Shown piece by piece: positions 1 to 10,788 of a stretch of DNA of 64,000 nt. The DNA is from Micromonospora sp. WMMD1155 (GTDB lineage Bacteria > Actinomycetota > Actinomycetes > Mycobacteriales > Micromonosporaceae): assembly GCF_029581275.1 (NCBI RefSeq), contig NZ_CP120742.1:2516501-2580500 (forward strand). Reading direction: 5' to 3'. The position numbers and the translations under genes were made by a program. The stretch's first letter is position 1; each line of letters opens with the position of its first letter. The notes beneath the pieces were generated by a model. The model was not told where the DNA came from. It made no database searches and was given only the letters and a program-made list of their open reading frames with translations.

Positions 1-210
1 GGTGGACAGATCCGCCGAGATGGTCTCCACGACCCGGCCGTGGGTCGATCCCAGCTCGGTGGCCATCTCGGTCAGCCGGGCGGCGTCACGGGCGATGAGC
101 ACCAGTTGCCAACCGTCGCCGGCCAGCCGCCGGGCGAACGCCGCGCCGATGCCCGCCGTGGCCCCGGTGATCAGGGCCCGACGCTCAGCGGTCGAGGGAT
201 CGAGCGGCAC
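1..210 (-). CDS. Short-chain dehydrogenase/reductase, partial (N-terminal 70 codons)
   Basis: Only the first 70 codons are present; the gene runs off the left edge. The translation contains the Rossmann glycine motif [14 protein letters not shown] followed by [10 protein letters not shown] and a DLS segment, which is the classical SDR cofactor-binding N-terminus for NAD(P)H-dependent oxidoreduction. The substrate cannot be told. I place the start at GTG 210 because AAGGA lies 7 nt upstream. A second in-frame GTG at 225 overlaps the stop of the preceding membrane-protein gene as GTGA, so translational coupling is also possible. Confidence 0.8.
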   Translation of the reverse strand, partial: MPLDPSTAERRALITGATAGIGAAFARRLAGDGWQLVLIARDAARLTEMATELGSTHGRVVETISADLST

Positions 211-221
211 GGCGGATTCCT

Positions 222-887
222 TCACCTGGGCGGGTACGGGGGCGCGGGTGGCGCCGACGGCGGCTGGTACGGGGCAGGCGTGAACGCCTGTGGTGCGGAC
301 GGCATGGTCGGTGCGGTCGAGCGGTGGCGACCGAACCAGGCGTTGGCCGCCGGCAGGACCAGCAGCGTAGCTACTACAAGGTAACCGAGCCCCTGCGCGA
401 CGGAAAGCCCGGCGTTCAGCGGGATCCACCACGACGGGTACGCGTCGCCGATCAGCCCCAGCAGCTCGGCGACCGCCTCCTCACCGGAGCCCAGGTGCAG
501 GGGTGCGGCCCGTTCCCCGATCAGCACCGCCACGCTGCAACAGCCGGCGAGCAGGCCCAGCCCGCTGACCACCCAGGTCGCCACCCGCGCGCCGTTGCGA
601 CCCGCCAACAGCCCGAGGGCCAGGCCGGCGAGCACCGGCGCGGAGAGCGCGGCCACCACCGCCGACAGCACGATCGACGCCCGGAGCAGAGTCACCACGT
701 CGGCGATCTGCTCCGGACCGGCCGAGGTGTCCCGGGCTGCGGAGCGGAACGCGTCGACCGTCCCGCCCAGCACCGCCAGGTCGACCACGGCGTACGCGAG
801 CGCGGCGGCCGCCATCACCAGCAGCGCGACAGCGGCCAGCAGGACGACGGCGGGCCGGCGGGCCGGTGCCGATTCCGGGTACGACAC
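222..887 (-). CDS. Tetraspan membrane protein of unknown function, Pro-rich C-terminus
   Basis: 221 residues. About four hydrophobic segments (near residues 13-40, 65-95, 100-125 and 165-190) are followed by a Pro/Ala/Tyr-rich cytoplasmic-type tail. The segment [16 protein letters not shown], with a following CC pair, is shared with the next gene (960-1724), so the two are tandem paralogues. This architecture is common in actinobacterial integral membrane proteins without assigned function. It lies 3' of its paralogue on the same strand and immediately upstream of the SDR gene, so a co-transcribed trio is plausible. Confidence 0.7.
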   Translation of the reverse strand: MSYPESAPARRPAVVLLAAVALLVMAAAALAYAVVDLAVLGGTVDAFRSAARDTSAGPEQIADVVTLLRASIVLSAVVAALSAPVLAGLALGLLAGRNGARVATWVVSGLGLLAGCCSVAVLIGERAAPLHLGSGEEAVAELLGLIGDAYPSWWIPLNAGLSVAQGLGYLVVATLLVLPAANAWFGRHRSTAPTMPSAPQAFTPAPYQPPSAPPAPPYPPR

Positions 888-959
888 GACGAATCCCTCC
901 GGTAGGCGTCGGGTTGCAACCTACTCGGAGGGATCGTCGGAGTCGTGCTTATCCCTCGG

Positions 960-1724
960 TCAACTCGTCGACGGCGGAGTCGACCCCGGACGGTCCGCGG
1001 GCGGGGTGTCGTCCGGCCGGTTCGTGGCCGGCGGCGGGTAGCTCGGCTCGCCGCTCGACGGGTAGCCGGGCTCACCCGTCGACTGCGGGTAGCCAGGCTG
1101 ACCAGGGCCCTGCGGCTGCGCTGGGTAGCCGGCGCCCGGGGTGGGCGGCTCCCAGGCCGCGGTGGGCTTGCGGAAGAACTCGTTGGACTTCGGAAGCGCC
1201 AGCAGGATCAGCGCCGTGATCAGCGCGATCAGGCCGATCACGCCGAGCACGAGGCTGACCGGGGTGATCCAGGAGGGCAGCGCCTCCTCGACGCGGCGCT
1301 GGACCTCCTCGCCGCTCGGCCCGTCACCGCTGGCCTGTCCACCGGTGAAACCGCCGCCCGCACTGCTGACCAGGCCGAGACCGCTGCAGCAGACCATGAT
1401 GCCGCCGACGATCCAGGTGGTGATCCGGGCACCGTTGCGGCCCTGGTTGTTGAACAGAGCCAGGACGCCCAGCACGATGGCGACCAGCAACAGCACGATT
1501 GCGCCGCCGACACCGACGGCGACGAAGACGTCGACCACCTGGTCGGCATTCTCGACGGTGCTGCCCTCGTACGCGTCGCGGAGAGCGTCGCGCGTCTTGC
1601 CGATGGTGCTGAGCGTGATGATCACGCTGATCACCTGGCAGGCCAGGAACAGGTAGAGCAGATAACTGGAAATCGACACGGTGGACGGCCGCTGACGGGC
1701 CGGCGTGTTCTGGGAATCGACCAC
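960..1724 (-). CDS. Tetraspan membrane protein, paralogue of the preceding gene, Pro/Gly/Tyr-rich tail
   Basis: 254 residues from GTG 1724, chosen because GGAAGGAG lies directly upstream; a longer frame to 1766 lacks such a site. Four hydrophobic segments are seen (about residues 15-38, 68-95, 102-125, 175-200) and a C-terminal tail rich in GYP and PSYP repeats. NNQGRNGARITTWIVGG matches the corresponding segment of the neighbouring gene. No catalytic motif is visible. Tails of this kind are usually cytoplasmic and disordered; the function is unknown. Confidence 0.7.
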   Translation of the reverse strand: MVDSQNTPARQRPSTVSISSYLLYLFLACQVISVIITLSTIGKTRDALRDAYEGSTVENADQVVDVFVAVGVGGAIVLLLVAIVLGVLALFNNQGRNGARITTWIVGGIMVCCSGLGLVSSAGGGFTGGQASGDGPSGEEVQRRVEEALPSWITPVSLVLGVIGLIALITALILLALPKSNEFFRKPTAAWEPPTPGAGYPAQPQGPGQPGYPQSTGEPGYPSSGEPSYPPPATNRPDDTPPADRPGSTPPSTS

Positions 1725-1815
1725 GATTCTCCTTCCCTTAAGATCGCGCCCACACCGTATCGACAACCGGCCACTTCGGCATGCCGCCGCGACCCGCGCG
1801 TCCCGTCCGTTCGGC

Positions 1816-2397
1816 TCAGCGGTCCTCGTTCGTGGGGAGGATCGTCAGATCGGCGGGGTCGAGCAGCTCGCCGCGGGCCACCCGCCACCCCTCTTCGCCG
1901 TACGCCTCGAAGGAGAGCCGCGCGGCACCACCCGACTGGTAGTCGTGGTAGCGCACGGTTCCGGCCGACGGCAGCCCGGTCTCCCCGGTGGCGGTGTAGC
2001 GCGCCTGCCCGGTCTCGGTCCAGGTGTAGCGCCGCCGACCGAGTTCGATGGTCGGTGCACCGGGGCTGACCGTCGCGCCCGGCTCGTCCGTCCAGAGCAC
2101 CAGCTCCACCTCGGGGCCGTCCTCCACGGAGAGCCGGTGCCGGGTGCCGGAGTCGTCGTCGAGCAGGTGCTGCACCCAACTCCAGTCCCCCTCGACGAGG
2201 CGGATGGTGCCGCTCACCGCGTACTCCCGGTCGCGGATGCGGAGACGGTCGTGCAGAGCCAGGCGCAGCGGGCCACCGCGCGGCGGCCGTCCGGGCGTCG
2301 GCGTCCGGTCGGGCCGGGCCCGCACGACGATCACGACGACAACGACCACCACGAGTACGACAACCGCCACCACCAGGTACGCCAGTGACCCGCTCAC
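1816..2397 (-). CDS. DUF4178-family membrane-anchored protein
   Basis: 193 residues. A single N-terminal transmembrane helix made almost entirely of Val and Leu (residues 5-25) is followed by a soluble beta-rich domain with the pattern GTIRLVEGDWSWVQHLLDD and VEDGPEVELVLW, which fits DUF4178 proteins (assigned from memory of the family pattern). The domain's function is not known; in other bacteria it is linked to membrane or stress modules. The 126-residue gene at 2514 lies upstream on the same strand, so the two may form a unit. Confidence 0.7.
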   Translation of the reverse strand: MSGSLAYLVVAVVVLVVVVVVVIVVRARPDRTPTPGRPPRGGPLRLALHDRLRIRDREYAVSGTIRLVEGDWSWVQHLLDDDSGTRHRLSVEDGPEVELVLWTDEPGATVSPGAPTIELGRRRYTWTETGQARYTATGETGLPSAGTVRYHDYQSGGAARLSFEAYGEEGWRVARGELLDPADLTILPTNEDR

Positions 2398-2513
2398 CCG
2401 ACAACCTCCCCAGGTACGTCGGCGCAGACGGTAACAACCGTCGGCACTGTCGGGACCCGTACCGTGACCGACAGCTCAGCTACCGACGGCACCCGTGGTG
2501 TCCGGCGTGCGGG

Positions 2514-2894
2514 TCACGCCGCGGCGAGGCGTCGGGTGGCGTAGTTGCCGATGGTCTCCCGGTCCATGACGCAGCCGACGAAGGTGGTGAACTCGCTCGG
2601 GTCGTCCCGCAACGACGTCCACGCCGCTCGGGCCGCCGCCGGGTCGAGCCGCTCCAGCAGCGTCGCCGCGTACGCCCGGCCGGCGGGTGTGCCGTCGGCG
2701 AGCAGCCGGTCGAGCTGCTCGCGTACCTCCTCGGGGTGGTCGTCGAGGATGGCCGCAACCTGGTGGTACGCCTCGGTCACCGGCAACAACGTGCCGGCGA
2801 TGCCGACCCCACCAAAGGCGAGCGTGTCGGCCGCGACCAATGTGTCGATGGCCGACTCCAGCTCGCGCTCCCACTTCTTGCCGATACCAAACAT
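2514..2894 (-). CDS. Small helical protein of unknown function
   Basis: 126 residues starting MFGIGKKWERELESAI. It is predicted mostly alpha-helical, with Ala/Leu/Asp-rich stretches resembling degenerate HEAT-like helices (VREQLDRLLADG, AYAATLLERLD). There is no signal peptide, membrane segment or catalytic signature. It lies upstream of the DUF4178 gene and 3' of clpB on the same strand. I do not recognise a family. Confidence 0.6.
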   Translation of the reverse strand: MFGIGKKWERELESAIDTLVAADTLAFGGVGIAGTLLPVTEAYHQVAAILDDHPEEVREQLDRLLADGTPAGRAYAATLLERLDPAAARAAWTSLRDDPSEFTTFVGCVMDRETIGNYATRRLAAA

Positions 2895-2933
2895 GCCGAA
2901 CCCATTTCCCCGCCCAGCCGCTCCCCACCCTGT

Positions 2934-2989
2934 TGATCAAGAGGTTTGCGTCAGGAAAGGGCAACTTCTTGACGCAAACCTCTTGATCA
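2934..2989. repeat. Perfect 20-bp-arm palindrome with TGATCA ends
   Basis: Arms 2934-2953 and 2970-2989 are exact reverse complements separated by 16 nt. The ends read TGATCA, as in other palindromes of this window. It lies between the clpB stop and the start of the 126-residue gene. A hairpin here could end clpB transcription, but there is no T-run and the arm design resembles a dispersed REP-like element. Confidence 0.8.
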
Positions 2990-3015
2990 CCGCGGTCCGG
3001 CGGGGTCAGGCGGGG

Positions 3016-5604
<2,589 letters not shown>

Positions 5605-5650
5605 GGGCTCCCCCGGATCGGCGATGTCCATTGGGTTGGACACAACCAGA

Positions 5651-5671
5651 GTTGAGCGTATTCCGCTCAAC
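5651..5671 (-). promoter_or_regulatory. HAIR-type HspR operator upstream of clpB
   Basis: GTTGAGC-N7-GCTCAAC, matching the HAIR consensus CTTGAGT-N7-ACTCAAG in arm length and spacing, with compensated changes at the outer base and the last arm base. It is 47 nt upstream of the clpB start. HspR bound to HAIR represses clpB and dnaK in Streptomyces and mycobacteria; application here is inference from the site and from hspR at 11156-11596. Confidence 0.75.
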
Positions 5672-5690
5672 CTTAGCGCTGTGACGCCCG

Positions 5691-6335
5691 TCACTCCCGG
5701 CGACGCCACCGCCAGTCGAACTCGCCCGCAGCGGGTGCCGGACCGGGCAACGGGTCCGCGGTCGGCACGGCCGACAGGCCCGCGAGCAGCACCGCGAGCT
5801 GCCGGCGGCGCAGCTCACCGGCCCGCTTCGAATCGGGTACGCGCACCGCGGCGCACGCCTCAAGCAACAGCCCCAGGTCCTGGACGACCACGTCCGGGCG
5901 CAGCCGACCACTGGCGCGGGCCCGATCGAACAGGGCGGCGGCCAACTCGCCGGCGCGCATCGCGTCCCGACCCATCTCCTCGGTCGGGGTGAAGGTGCCG
6001 GCCAGGTGGACGGTGAGCGAGTGCACGTCGGCGTCGACCACCCCGGCCAGGAAGGTGCGGAACGCCGTCCAGTCGTCCGGCTCGGCGAGAGCCGTCTCGG
6101 CCTCGGCGATGTACCGGCGCAACCCGTCGCGGCAGAGCCGCCGCAGCAGGTCCTCCTTGCTCGCGTACCTCCGGTAGAGGGCGCTGATGCCGACCCCGGC
6201 ACGCTCGGCGACGGCGGCGATCGGGGCCTTCGGGTCGTCCAGGAAGACCGCGCGGGCGGCTTCGAGGATGACTTCGTCGTTGCGGGCGGCCTGGGCGCGG
6301 CGGCCGCCCAGCGTCTTCTCGGATGAGGTCGGCAT
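5691..6335 (-). CDS. TetR-family transcriptional regulator
   Basis: 214 residues. The N-terminal helix-turn-helix (about residues 20-68) reads AARAVFLDDPKAPIAAVAE then GVGISALYRRYASKEDLL, standard for TetR. The C-terminal ligand domain has no recognisable ligand specificity. It is divergent from the epoxide hydrolase gene, with two palindromic sites in the 85-bp gap, so local repression of that enzyme and of itself is likely. The effector is unknown but could be an epoxide or hydrophobic substrate. Confidence 0.9.
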   Translation of the reverse strand: MPTSSEKTLGGRRAQAARNDEVILEAARAVFLDDPKAPIAAVAERAGVGISALYRRYASKEDLLRRLCRDGLRRYIAEAETALAEPDDWTAFRTFLAGVVDADVHSLTVHLAGTFTPTEEMGRDAMRAGELAAALFDRARASGRLRPDVVVQDLGLLLEACAAVRVPDSKRAGELRRRQLAVLLAGLSAVPTADPLPGPAPAAGEFDWRWRRRE

Positions 6336-6352
6336 GACACCAGACTATCAGT

Positions 6353-6405
6353 GGAACGGATCGTTCCGGTCTGCTACTGTGATTGCAGAACGAAACATTC
6401 CGTTC
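6353..6405 (+). promoter_or_regulatory. Paired TetR operator-like palindromes
   Basis: GGAACGGATCGTTCC at 6353-6367 is a perfect 15-bp palindrome, and a related GAACG-N8-CGTTC occurs at 6388-6405. They flank a possible -10 TACTGT at 6375-6380. The hydrolase ribosome binding site GAAGGAG follows at 6407-6413. Two half-related operators either side of a promoter suit autorepression by the divergent TetR protein. Confidence 0.6.
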
Positions 6406-6420
6406 CGAAGGAGTTCCGAG

Positions 6421-7557
6421 ATGACCGGCACCGCGATCCGCCCGTTCCGCGTCGAGATCCCGCAGACCGCCCTCGACGACCTGGCCGCCCGCCTGGACCG
6501 CACGATCTGGCCCGCCGACCTGCCCGGTGCCGGCGACTCGTACGGGATGAGCACCGGCCGGGTGCGCGCCCTCGTCGACAGGTGGCGGGGCGAGTTCGAC
6601 TGGCGTGCCGTCGAGGCCCGCCTGAACGCCCACCCGCAGTTCGTCACCGAGATCGACGGCGAGCGGATCCACTTCCTGCACGTCCGCTCGTCCCGGCCGG
6701 ACGCCACCGCGCTGGTGCTCACCCACGGCTGGCCCGGCTCGGTGCTGGAGTACCTCGACGTGATCGCCCCGCTCACCGAGCCAACCGACCCGGACGCGCC
6801 GGCCTTCCACCTGGTCATCCCGTCGCTGCCCGGCTTCGGCTTTTCCGGCCCGACCCGCAGCGCCGGTTGGAACCGGTTCCGCACCGCCAGCGCCTGGGCC
6901 GAGCTGATGAACCGCCTGGGGTACGACAGCTACGGCGCGGTCGGCAACGACGCCGGCTCGATGATCGCGCCGGAGCTGGGCCGGATCGCGCCGGAGCGGG
7001 TGCTCGGCGTACACGTCACCCAACTCTTCTCGTTCCCCTCGGGCGACCCGGCCGAGTTCGCCGGGCTCTCTGAGGCCGACCAGGCGGCGCTCGGGCACCT
7101 CCAGTGGTTCTACGAGAACAAGTTCTCCTTCAACCAGGTGCACAGCCAGCAGCCGCAGACCCTCGCGTTCGGTCTGGCCGACTCACCGGTGGGGCTGCTC
7201 GCCTGGAACGCCCAACTCTTCGACGAGAGCCTGGACGCCGACTTCATCCTGGCCAACGTGGCGCTCTACTGGTTCACCGGCACGGCCGCCTCGGCGATCC
7301 GGCTCTACTGGGAGGACGCGCACGCCGGCGAGCCGCCGACCGGGCCGACCACCGCCCCGACCGCGCTGGCCATGTTCCCCGGTGACTTCCAGTCCATCCG
7401 CCGCTTCGCCGAACGGGACCACGCGAACATCGTCCGGTGGACGGCATACGAGGCCGACGTCGACGGCCGCGGCGACGTCGGCGGCCACTACGCCGCCCAC
7501 CAGGCCACCGACGTCCTGGTCACCGACATCCGCGAGTTCTTCGCCAGCCTCACCTGA
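6421..7557 (+). CDS. Epoxide hydrolase, alpha/beta-hydrolase fold (EHN family)
   Basis: 378 residues. It hydrolyses epoxides to vicinal diols. An N-terminal EHN domain (about residues 1-110) precedes the alpha/beta-hydrolase core with oxyanion motif THGWPGSVLEY, nucleophile elbow VGNDAGS (Asp nucleophile) and catalytic His in VGGHYAAHQ. No signal peptide, so cytosolic. The start ATG 6421 is set by GAAGGAG 7 nt upstream; upstream open sequence is antisense to the TetR gene. Regulation by the divergent TetR protein is likely. The physiological substrate is not evident. Confidence 0.92.
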   Translation: MTGTAIRPFRVEIPQTALDDLAARLDRTIWPADLPGAGDSYGMSTGRVRALVDRWRGEFDWRAVEARLNAHPQFVTEIDGERIHFLHVRSSRPDATALVLTHGWPGSVLEYLDVIAPLTEPTDPDAPAFHLVIPSLPGFGFSGPTRSAGWNRFRTASAWAELMNRLGYDSYGAVGNDAGSMIAPELGRIAPERVLGVHVTQLFSFPSGDPAEFAGLSEADQAALGHLQWFYENKFSFNQVHSQQPQTLAFGLADSPVGLLAWNAQLFDESLDADFILANVALYWFTGTAASAIRLYWEDAHAGEPPTGPTTAPTALAMFPGDFQSIRRFAERDHANIVRWTAYEADVDGRGDVGGHYAAHQATDVLVTDIREFFASLT

Positions 7558-7563
7558 CCGACG

Positions 7564-7637
7564 CGAGCGCTCGATCGACTCGACCACCCACGAGCGCTTG
7601 ATCGACCCGACCACCACGAGCGCTTGATCGACTCGAC
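7564..7637. repeat. Short tandem repeat, about 26 bp, three copies
   Basis: Three consecutive copies of a unit beginning CGAGCGCT(C/T)GATCGA lie at 7564-7590, 7591-7616 and 7617-7637. The last copy merges with the palindrome that starts at 7625. There are no spacers, so this is not a CRISPR. It sits just after the epoxide hydrolase stop. Confidence 0.75.
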
Positions 7638-7700
7638 TTCCTGAAAGTTGCGGTATCCCGGCGCTGGGACACCCCGACTTCGCCGAAGTCGAGTCGATCA
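7625..7700. repeat. Dispersed palindrome family A, copy 1
   Basis: Perfect 16-bp arms at 7625-7640 and 7685-7700 (TGATCGACTCGACTTC and its reverse complement). The 44-nt centre resembles that of the second copy at 54822-54898, including a GGGACACC block, and can form an inner stem. It lies between the epoxide hydrolase and khtT genes. Confidence 0.85.
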
Positions 7701-7774
7701 TGGAGGGGTCGGATGAGGTCGAGCGCTGTCACTCCAAGATCTGCGCTTTGTTCACCGAGCGGTAGCCTTGGCGG

Positions 7775-8275
7775 GTGCGAGTACGTGTCGAGCAGACCGC
7801 CTTACCCGGGATCGGGGTACGTCACGACCTGGTGACGGAGTCCGGACGCCGCCTGGGCGTCGTTTCCCACCGCAATGGCCGCCGTGATCTCGTCCTCTAC
7901 GATCCCGACGATCCCGACGCCTGCCAGGCGGACATTCCGCTGACCGACGACGAGGCCGAGGCTCTGGCCGACATTCTCGGCGCGTCGCTGATGCTCGGTC
8001 AACTCTCCGGGCTCCGCGAGCAGGCCGCCGGTCTGCTCACCGAGCAGATCGCCATTCCGGCCGGGTCGCCGTACGTCAACCGGAAGCTCGGCGACACCAA
8101 GGCGCGTACCCGCACCAGCGCCTCCATCGTGGCGGTGCTGCGCGAAGGCGAAGTGATCGTCTCGCCACTCCCCTCCTTCCGCTTCGCGGCCGGCGACGTG
8201 GTGGTCGTCGTCGGGACCCGCAGGGGTCTCGACGGTGTGTCCGCCATCCTCGCCGACAGTGACCCGGACGGCTGA
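7775..8275 (+). CDS. khtT: KhtT-like regulatory subunit of K+(cation)/H+ antiporter (RCK_C/TrkA-C)
   Basis: 166 residues. The N-terminal half is a small beta-rich domain; the C-terminal half (about residues 85-160) is a TrkA-C/RCK_C fold with IPAGSPYVNRKLGDTKARTR and FAAGDVVVVVGTRRGL. In Bacillus, KhtT binds c-di-AMP/nucleotide signals and gates KhtU. The antiporter gene follows after 5 nt, so they form one transcription unit and one complex at the inner face of the membrane. The start is GTG 7775. Substrate K+ is inferred from family only. Confidence 0.85.
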   Translation: MRVRVEQTALPGIGVRHDLVTESGRRLGVVSHRNGRRDLVLYDPDDPDACQADIPLTDDEAEALADILGASLMLGQLSGLREQAAGLLTEQIAIPAGSPYVNRKLGDTKARTRTSASIVAVLREGEVIVSPLPSFRFAAGDVVVVVGTRRGLDGVSAILADSDPDG

Positions 8276-8280
8276 GGCGG

Positions 8281-9486
8281 ATGCACGATTTCACCACGCT
8301 GCTCATCGAAGTCGGCGCGCTTCTGCTCCTCCTCGGGCTCCTCAGCCGGCTCAGCCGGCGCTTCGGCCTCTCACCCATTCCCCTCTACCTCCTCGCCGGG
8401 CTCGCGTTCGGGCACGGCGGGCTGCAGCCACTCGATGCCAGCGAGGAGTTCTTCGCGGTCGGCGCCGAGATCGGTGTCATCCTGCTGCTGGTGATGCTGG
8501 GCCTGGAGTACTCGGCCAACGAGTTGGTCGGCAACCTCCGGTCGGCGGCACCGGCAGGGCTGATCGACGGTGTTCTCAACGCGCTGCCCGGAGCAGGGTT
8601 CGCTCTGCTGCTCGGCTGGGACTGGGTCGCTGCCCTGGTGCTCGGCGGCATCACCTGGGTCTCCTCGTCGGGGGTGATCGCCAAGGTCCTCGCCGACCTG
8701 GGACGACTTGGTAACCGGGAAACCCCGGTGGTCCTCTCGGTGCTTGTCATCGAGGACCTGGCGATGGCCCTCTACCTGCCACTCGTCACCGCCGTGCTGC
8801 TAGGCAGCGGCCTGGTCGGCGGTGGCATCGCGCTCACCGTCGCGGTGGGTACTGTGCTGATCGTGCTGGTGGTCGCCATCCGGTACGGCCACCTGATCTC
8901 GTCCGCGCTGTCGGCGAAGGACCCGGAGGCGCTGCTGCTCGGCGTACTCGGCCTGACGGTGCTGGTCGCGGGCATCGCGGCGAAGCTGCAGGTGTCCGCG
9001 GCGGTCGGCGCGTTCCTGGTCGGCATCGCGCTCTCCGGTCCGGTGGCGCACCACGCGACCGAGTTGCTCTCCCCGCTTCGGGACCTGTTCGCCGCCGTGT
9101 TCTTCGTCTTCTTCGGCCTGGTCACCGACCCACGGGACATCCCGCCGGTGCTGTTGCCGGCGCTCGCCCTGGCCATCGTCACGATGGCGACGAAGACGCT
9201 CACCGGCTACCTGGCCGCTCGCCGCGTCGGCATCGCCGAACCGGGTCGATGGCGGGCCGGTCTGTCACTCGTACCCCGTGGTGAGTTCTCGATCGTCATC
9301 GCCGGTCTCGCGGTCGCCGCCGGGAGCGTCGAGCCGAGGCTGGCGGCGCTGGCCGCGACGTACGTCCTAATCACCGTGGTGACCGGGCCGATCCTGGCCC
9401 GACTGCCGGACTTCCCGTGGTTCAAGCGGTGGCTGCGTACCCGCGCGGCCGCGCAACGGCAACTGTCGGTGCCGATCCACGACTGA
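8281..9486 (+). CDS. khtU: KhtU-like CPA2 cation/proton antiporter
   Basis: 401 residues, about 11-12 transmembrane helices across the whole length, typical Na+/H+ exchanger (CPA2) fold. It has VLVIEDLAMALYLPLV in the ion-binding region and a Gly/Ser pair in GGITWVSSSGVIAKVL. There is no C-terminal RCK domain, in line with the regulatory subunit being the separate upstream gene. Expected role is K+ (or other monovalent cation) efflux with proton uptake at the cytoplasmic membrane. Confidence 0.88.
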   Translation: MHDFTTLLIEVGALLLLLGLLSRLSRRFGLSPIPLYLLAGLAFGHGGLQPLDASEEFFAVGAEIGVILLLVMLGLEYSANELVGNLRSAAPAGLIDGVLNALPGAGFALLLGWDWVAALVLGGITWVSSSGVIAKVLADLGRLGNRETPVVLSVLVIEDLAMALYLPLVTAVLLGSGLVGGGIALTVAVGTVLIVLVVAIRYGHLISSALSAKDPEALLLGVLGLTVLVAGIAAKLQVSAAVGAFLVGIALSGPVAHHATELLSPLRDLFAAVFFVFFGLVTDPRDIPPVLLPALALAIVTMATKTLTGYLAARRVGIAEPGRWRAGLSLVPRGEFSIVIAGLAVAAGSVEPRLAALAATYVLITVVTGPILARLPDFPWFKRWLRTRAAAQRQLSVPIHD

Positions 9487-9495
9487 CCGCACACG

Positions 9496-9960
9496 TCAGC
9501 GGGTGGGTCCTCCGGTCCACCGGAACGCCGCGGCGGCGTGGGTCGCACCCTCGCGAAGGTAGAAGCGGTGCGCCTCGGTCCGGGCCAGCCCGGACTCCAG
9601 GAACACGTAGTCGGCGCCCTTCTCGTGCGCCCACGTCCTGGCCACCGTCAGGAGGGTCGAGCCGACACCCCGGGAGCGCCACCCGGGGTGTACGGCGAGA
9701 TCCTCGATCGAAGCCCGCCGGCCGAAGCGCACCGAGAGGATGTCCACGTAGACGCTGGCCACGCCGACCAACTGATCCTCGTCCGATCGCGCCCCGAAGA
9801 GTGCGACGTCTTCGTCGGTGAGCAATTGCGCGGTCCGCTCGATGGCACGGTCGTTGTCCCAATCCACGGGACGGCCCCCGGGAGGGGCGAAAAGCCATTC
9901 CAGCCCCATCACGAACTGAGCCTCGGCACCGGGCTGGAAGCGTTGAACGTGGATTGTCAT
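9496..9960 (-). CDS. GNAT-family N-acetyltransferase
   Basis: 154 residues. The acetyl-CoA loop motif A is visible as VHPGWRSRGVGSTLLTVA (about residues 95-112), preceded by an EDLAV strand and followed by FLESGLARTEAHRFYLREG, which is the usual GNAT ending. The acceptor substrate cannot be deduced. It is convergent with khtU, leaving only 9 nt between stops and no obvious terminator. Confidence 0.88.
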   Translation of the reverse strand: MTIHVQRFQPGAEAQFVMGLEWLFAPPGGRPVDWDNDRAIERTAQLLTDEDVALFGARSDEDQLVGVASVYVDILSVRFGRRASIEDLAVHPGWRSRGVGSTLLTVARTWAHEKGADYVFLESGLARTEAHRFYLREGATHAAAAFRWTGGPTR

Positions 9961-10132
9961 AGGAGCATGATCGGCTGCACTGTCGATGCCTACGACCCAC
10001 CCGTGCCAACGGTTGCGGAATTGCTCCCCACGGGGGCTACCGCAGCACCCGACGGCGGGTTACCGTTTCGCCCCAGCAGCCAGGGTCCGCAGGCAGCGTT
10101 GCCACCCGCGGGCCAGAGCGGAAGGTTGGCCG

Positions 10133-10564
10133 GTGAGCGTGCAGGAGTCGACGTTCCACGGCTTCGCTAACCCCGTCGATCCGAGCCCGGCGGAGTTGCG
10201 AGCTTGGGCGTACAAGCCCGATTCGGTGCCGTTGGCCTCGATGCCACCCGACTGGGACCTCCTGGTCTCCGGCGACCGACTGGTGCTGACGCTCTTCGAG
10301 TTAGCCATGGATCCGACCTGCCCGGCGCGCCGTTTCGCGTTGCACTGCCTCTACATCTACGCGGCCGACGGCATCCGGACGAACTTCCGCGCCCACCCCA
10401 AGCGCCGCTTCCGCAAACTCGTCGAACAGGCCGAGCGTGAGGGCGACGAGTTGATGAGGATCTGGGCGCACAACGGGCGGGTGCTGCTGGCCCGACCGGA
10501 CCTCTTCGTCTATCGCGACTGGTGCGAAGGCGGCCTGGTCCGCGAGAACCGCCGCCTCGGCTGA
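10133..10564 (+). CDS. Conserved hypothetical protein, 143 residues
   Basis: Start GTG 10133 is supported by GGAAGG 7 nt upstream. The protein is rich in aromatic and basic residues (LHCLYIYAADGIRTNF, HPKRRFRKLVEQAE, LFVYRDWCEGGLV), has no membrane segment, and resembles small soluble proteins common in Actinobacteria. No catalytic signature is recognised, so I assign no function. It stands alone between the GNAT gene and a repeat-rich gap. Confidence 0.65.
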   Translation: MSVQESTFHGFANPVDPSPAELRAWAYKPDSVPLASMPPDWDLLVSGDRLVLTLFELAMDPTCPARRFALHCLYIYAADGIRTNFRAHPKRRFRKLVEQAEREGDELMRIWAHNGRVLLARPDLFVYRDWCEGGLVRENRRLG

Positions 10565-10611
10565 GGTCGAGCTGGTCGTCGCGGTGACGGCGGTGTCTGT
10601 CTGCGCCACTG

Positions 10612-10702
10612 TCGAGCTGATGTCGTAGACGATTCACGGGCTGCAGGGCTGGGGGCAACAAGGCCCTCGCCCCGACGCGATGTCGTAAACGATTCAGCTC
10701 GA
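10612..10702. repeat. Repeat element with inverted ends and two internal direct repeats
   Basis: Ends TCGAGCTGA (10612-10620) and TCAGCTCGA (10694-10702) are exact inverted repeats. Inside them the 18-bp motif GATGTCGT(A)(G/A)ACGATTCA occurs twice, near 10619 and 10679, in direct orientation. It is non-coding and lies in the 270-bp gap after the 143-residue gene. No other copy was seen in this window. Confidence 0.7.
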
Positions 10703-10788
10703 AAGGCTCGCCGTAGGAACTGGGCCCCGACATCACGCACGCCCGCCCTGCGATCACCAGCGTCCCGGCCCGCACATCGCAACGCGAA

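Noticed and set aside
7564..7637. CRISPR-like repeats
   Set aside because: Units are directly adjacent with no unique spacers and no cas genes nearby.
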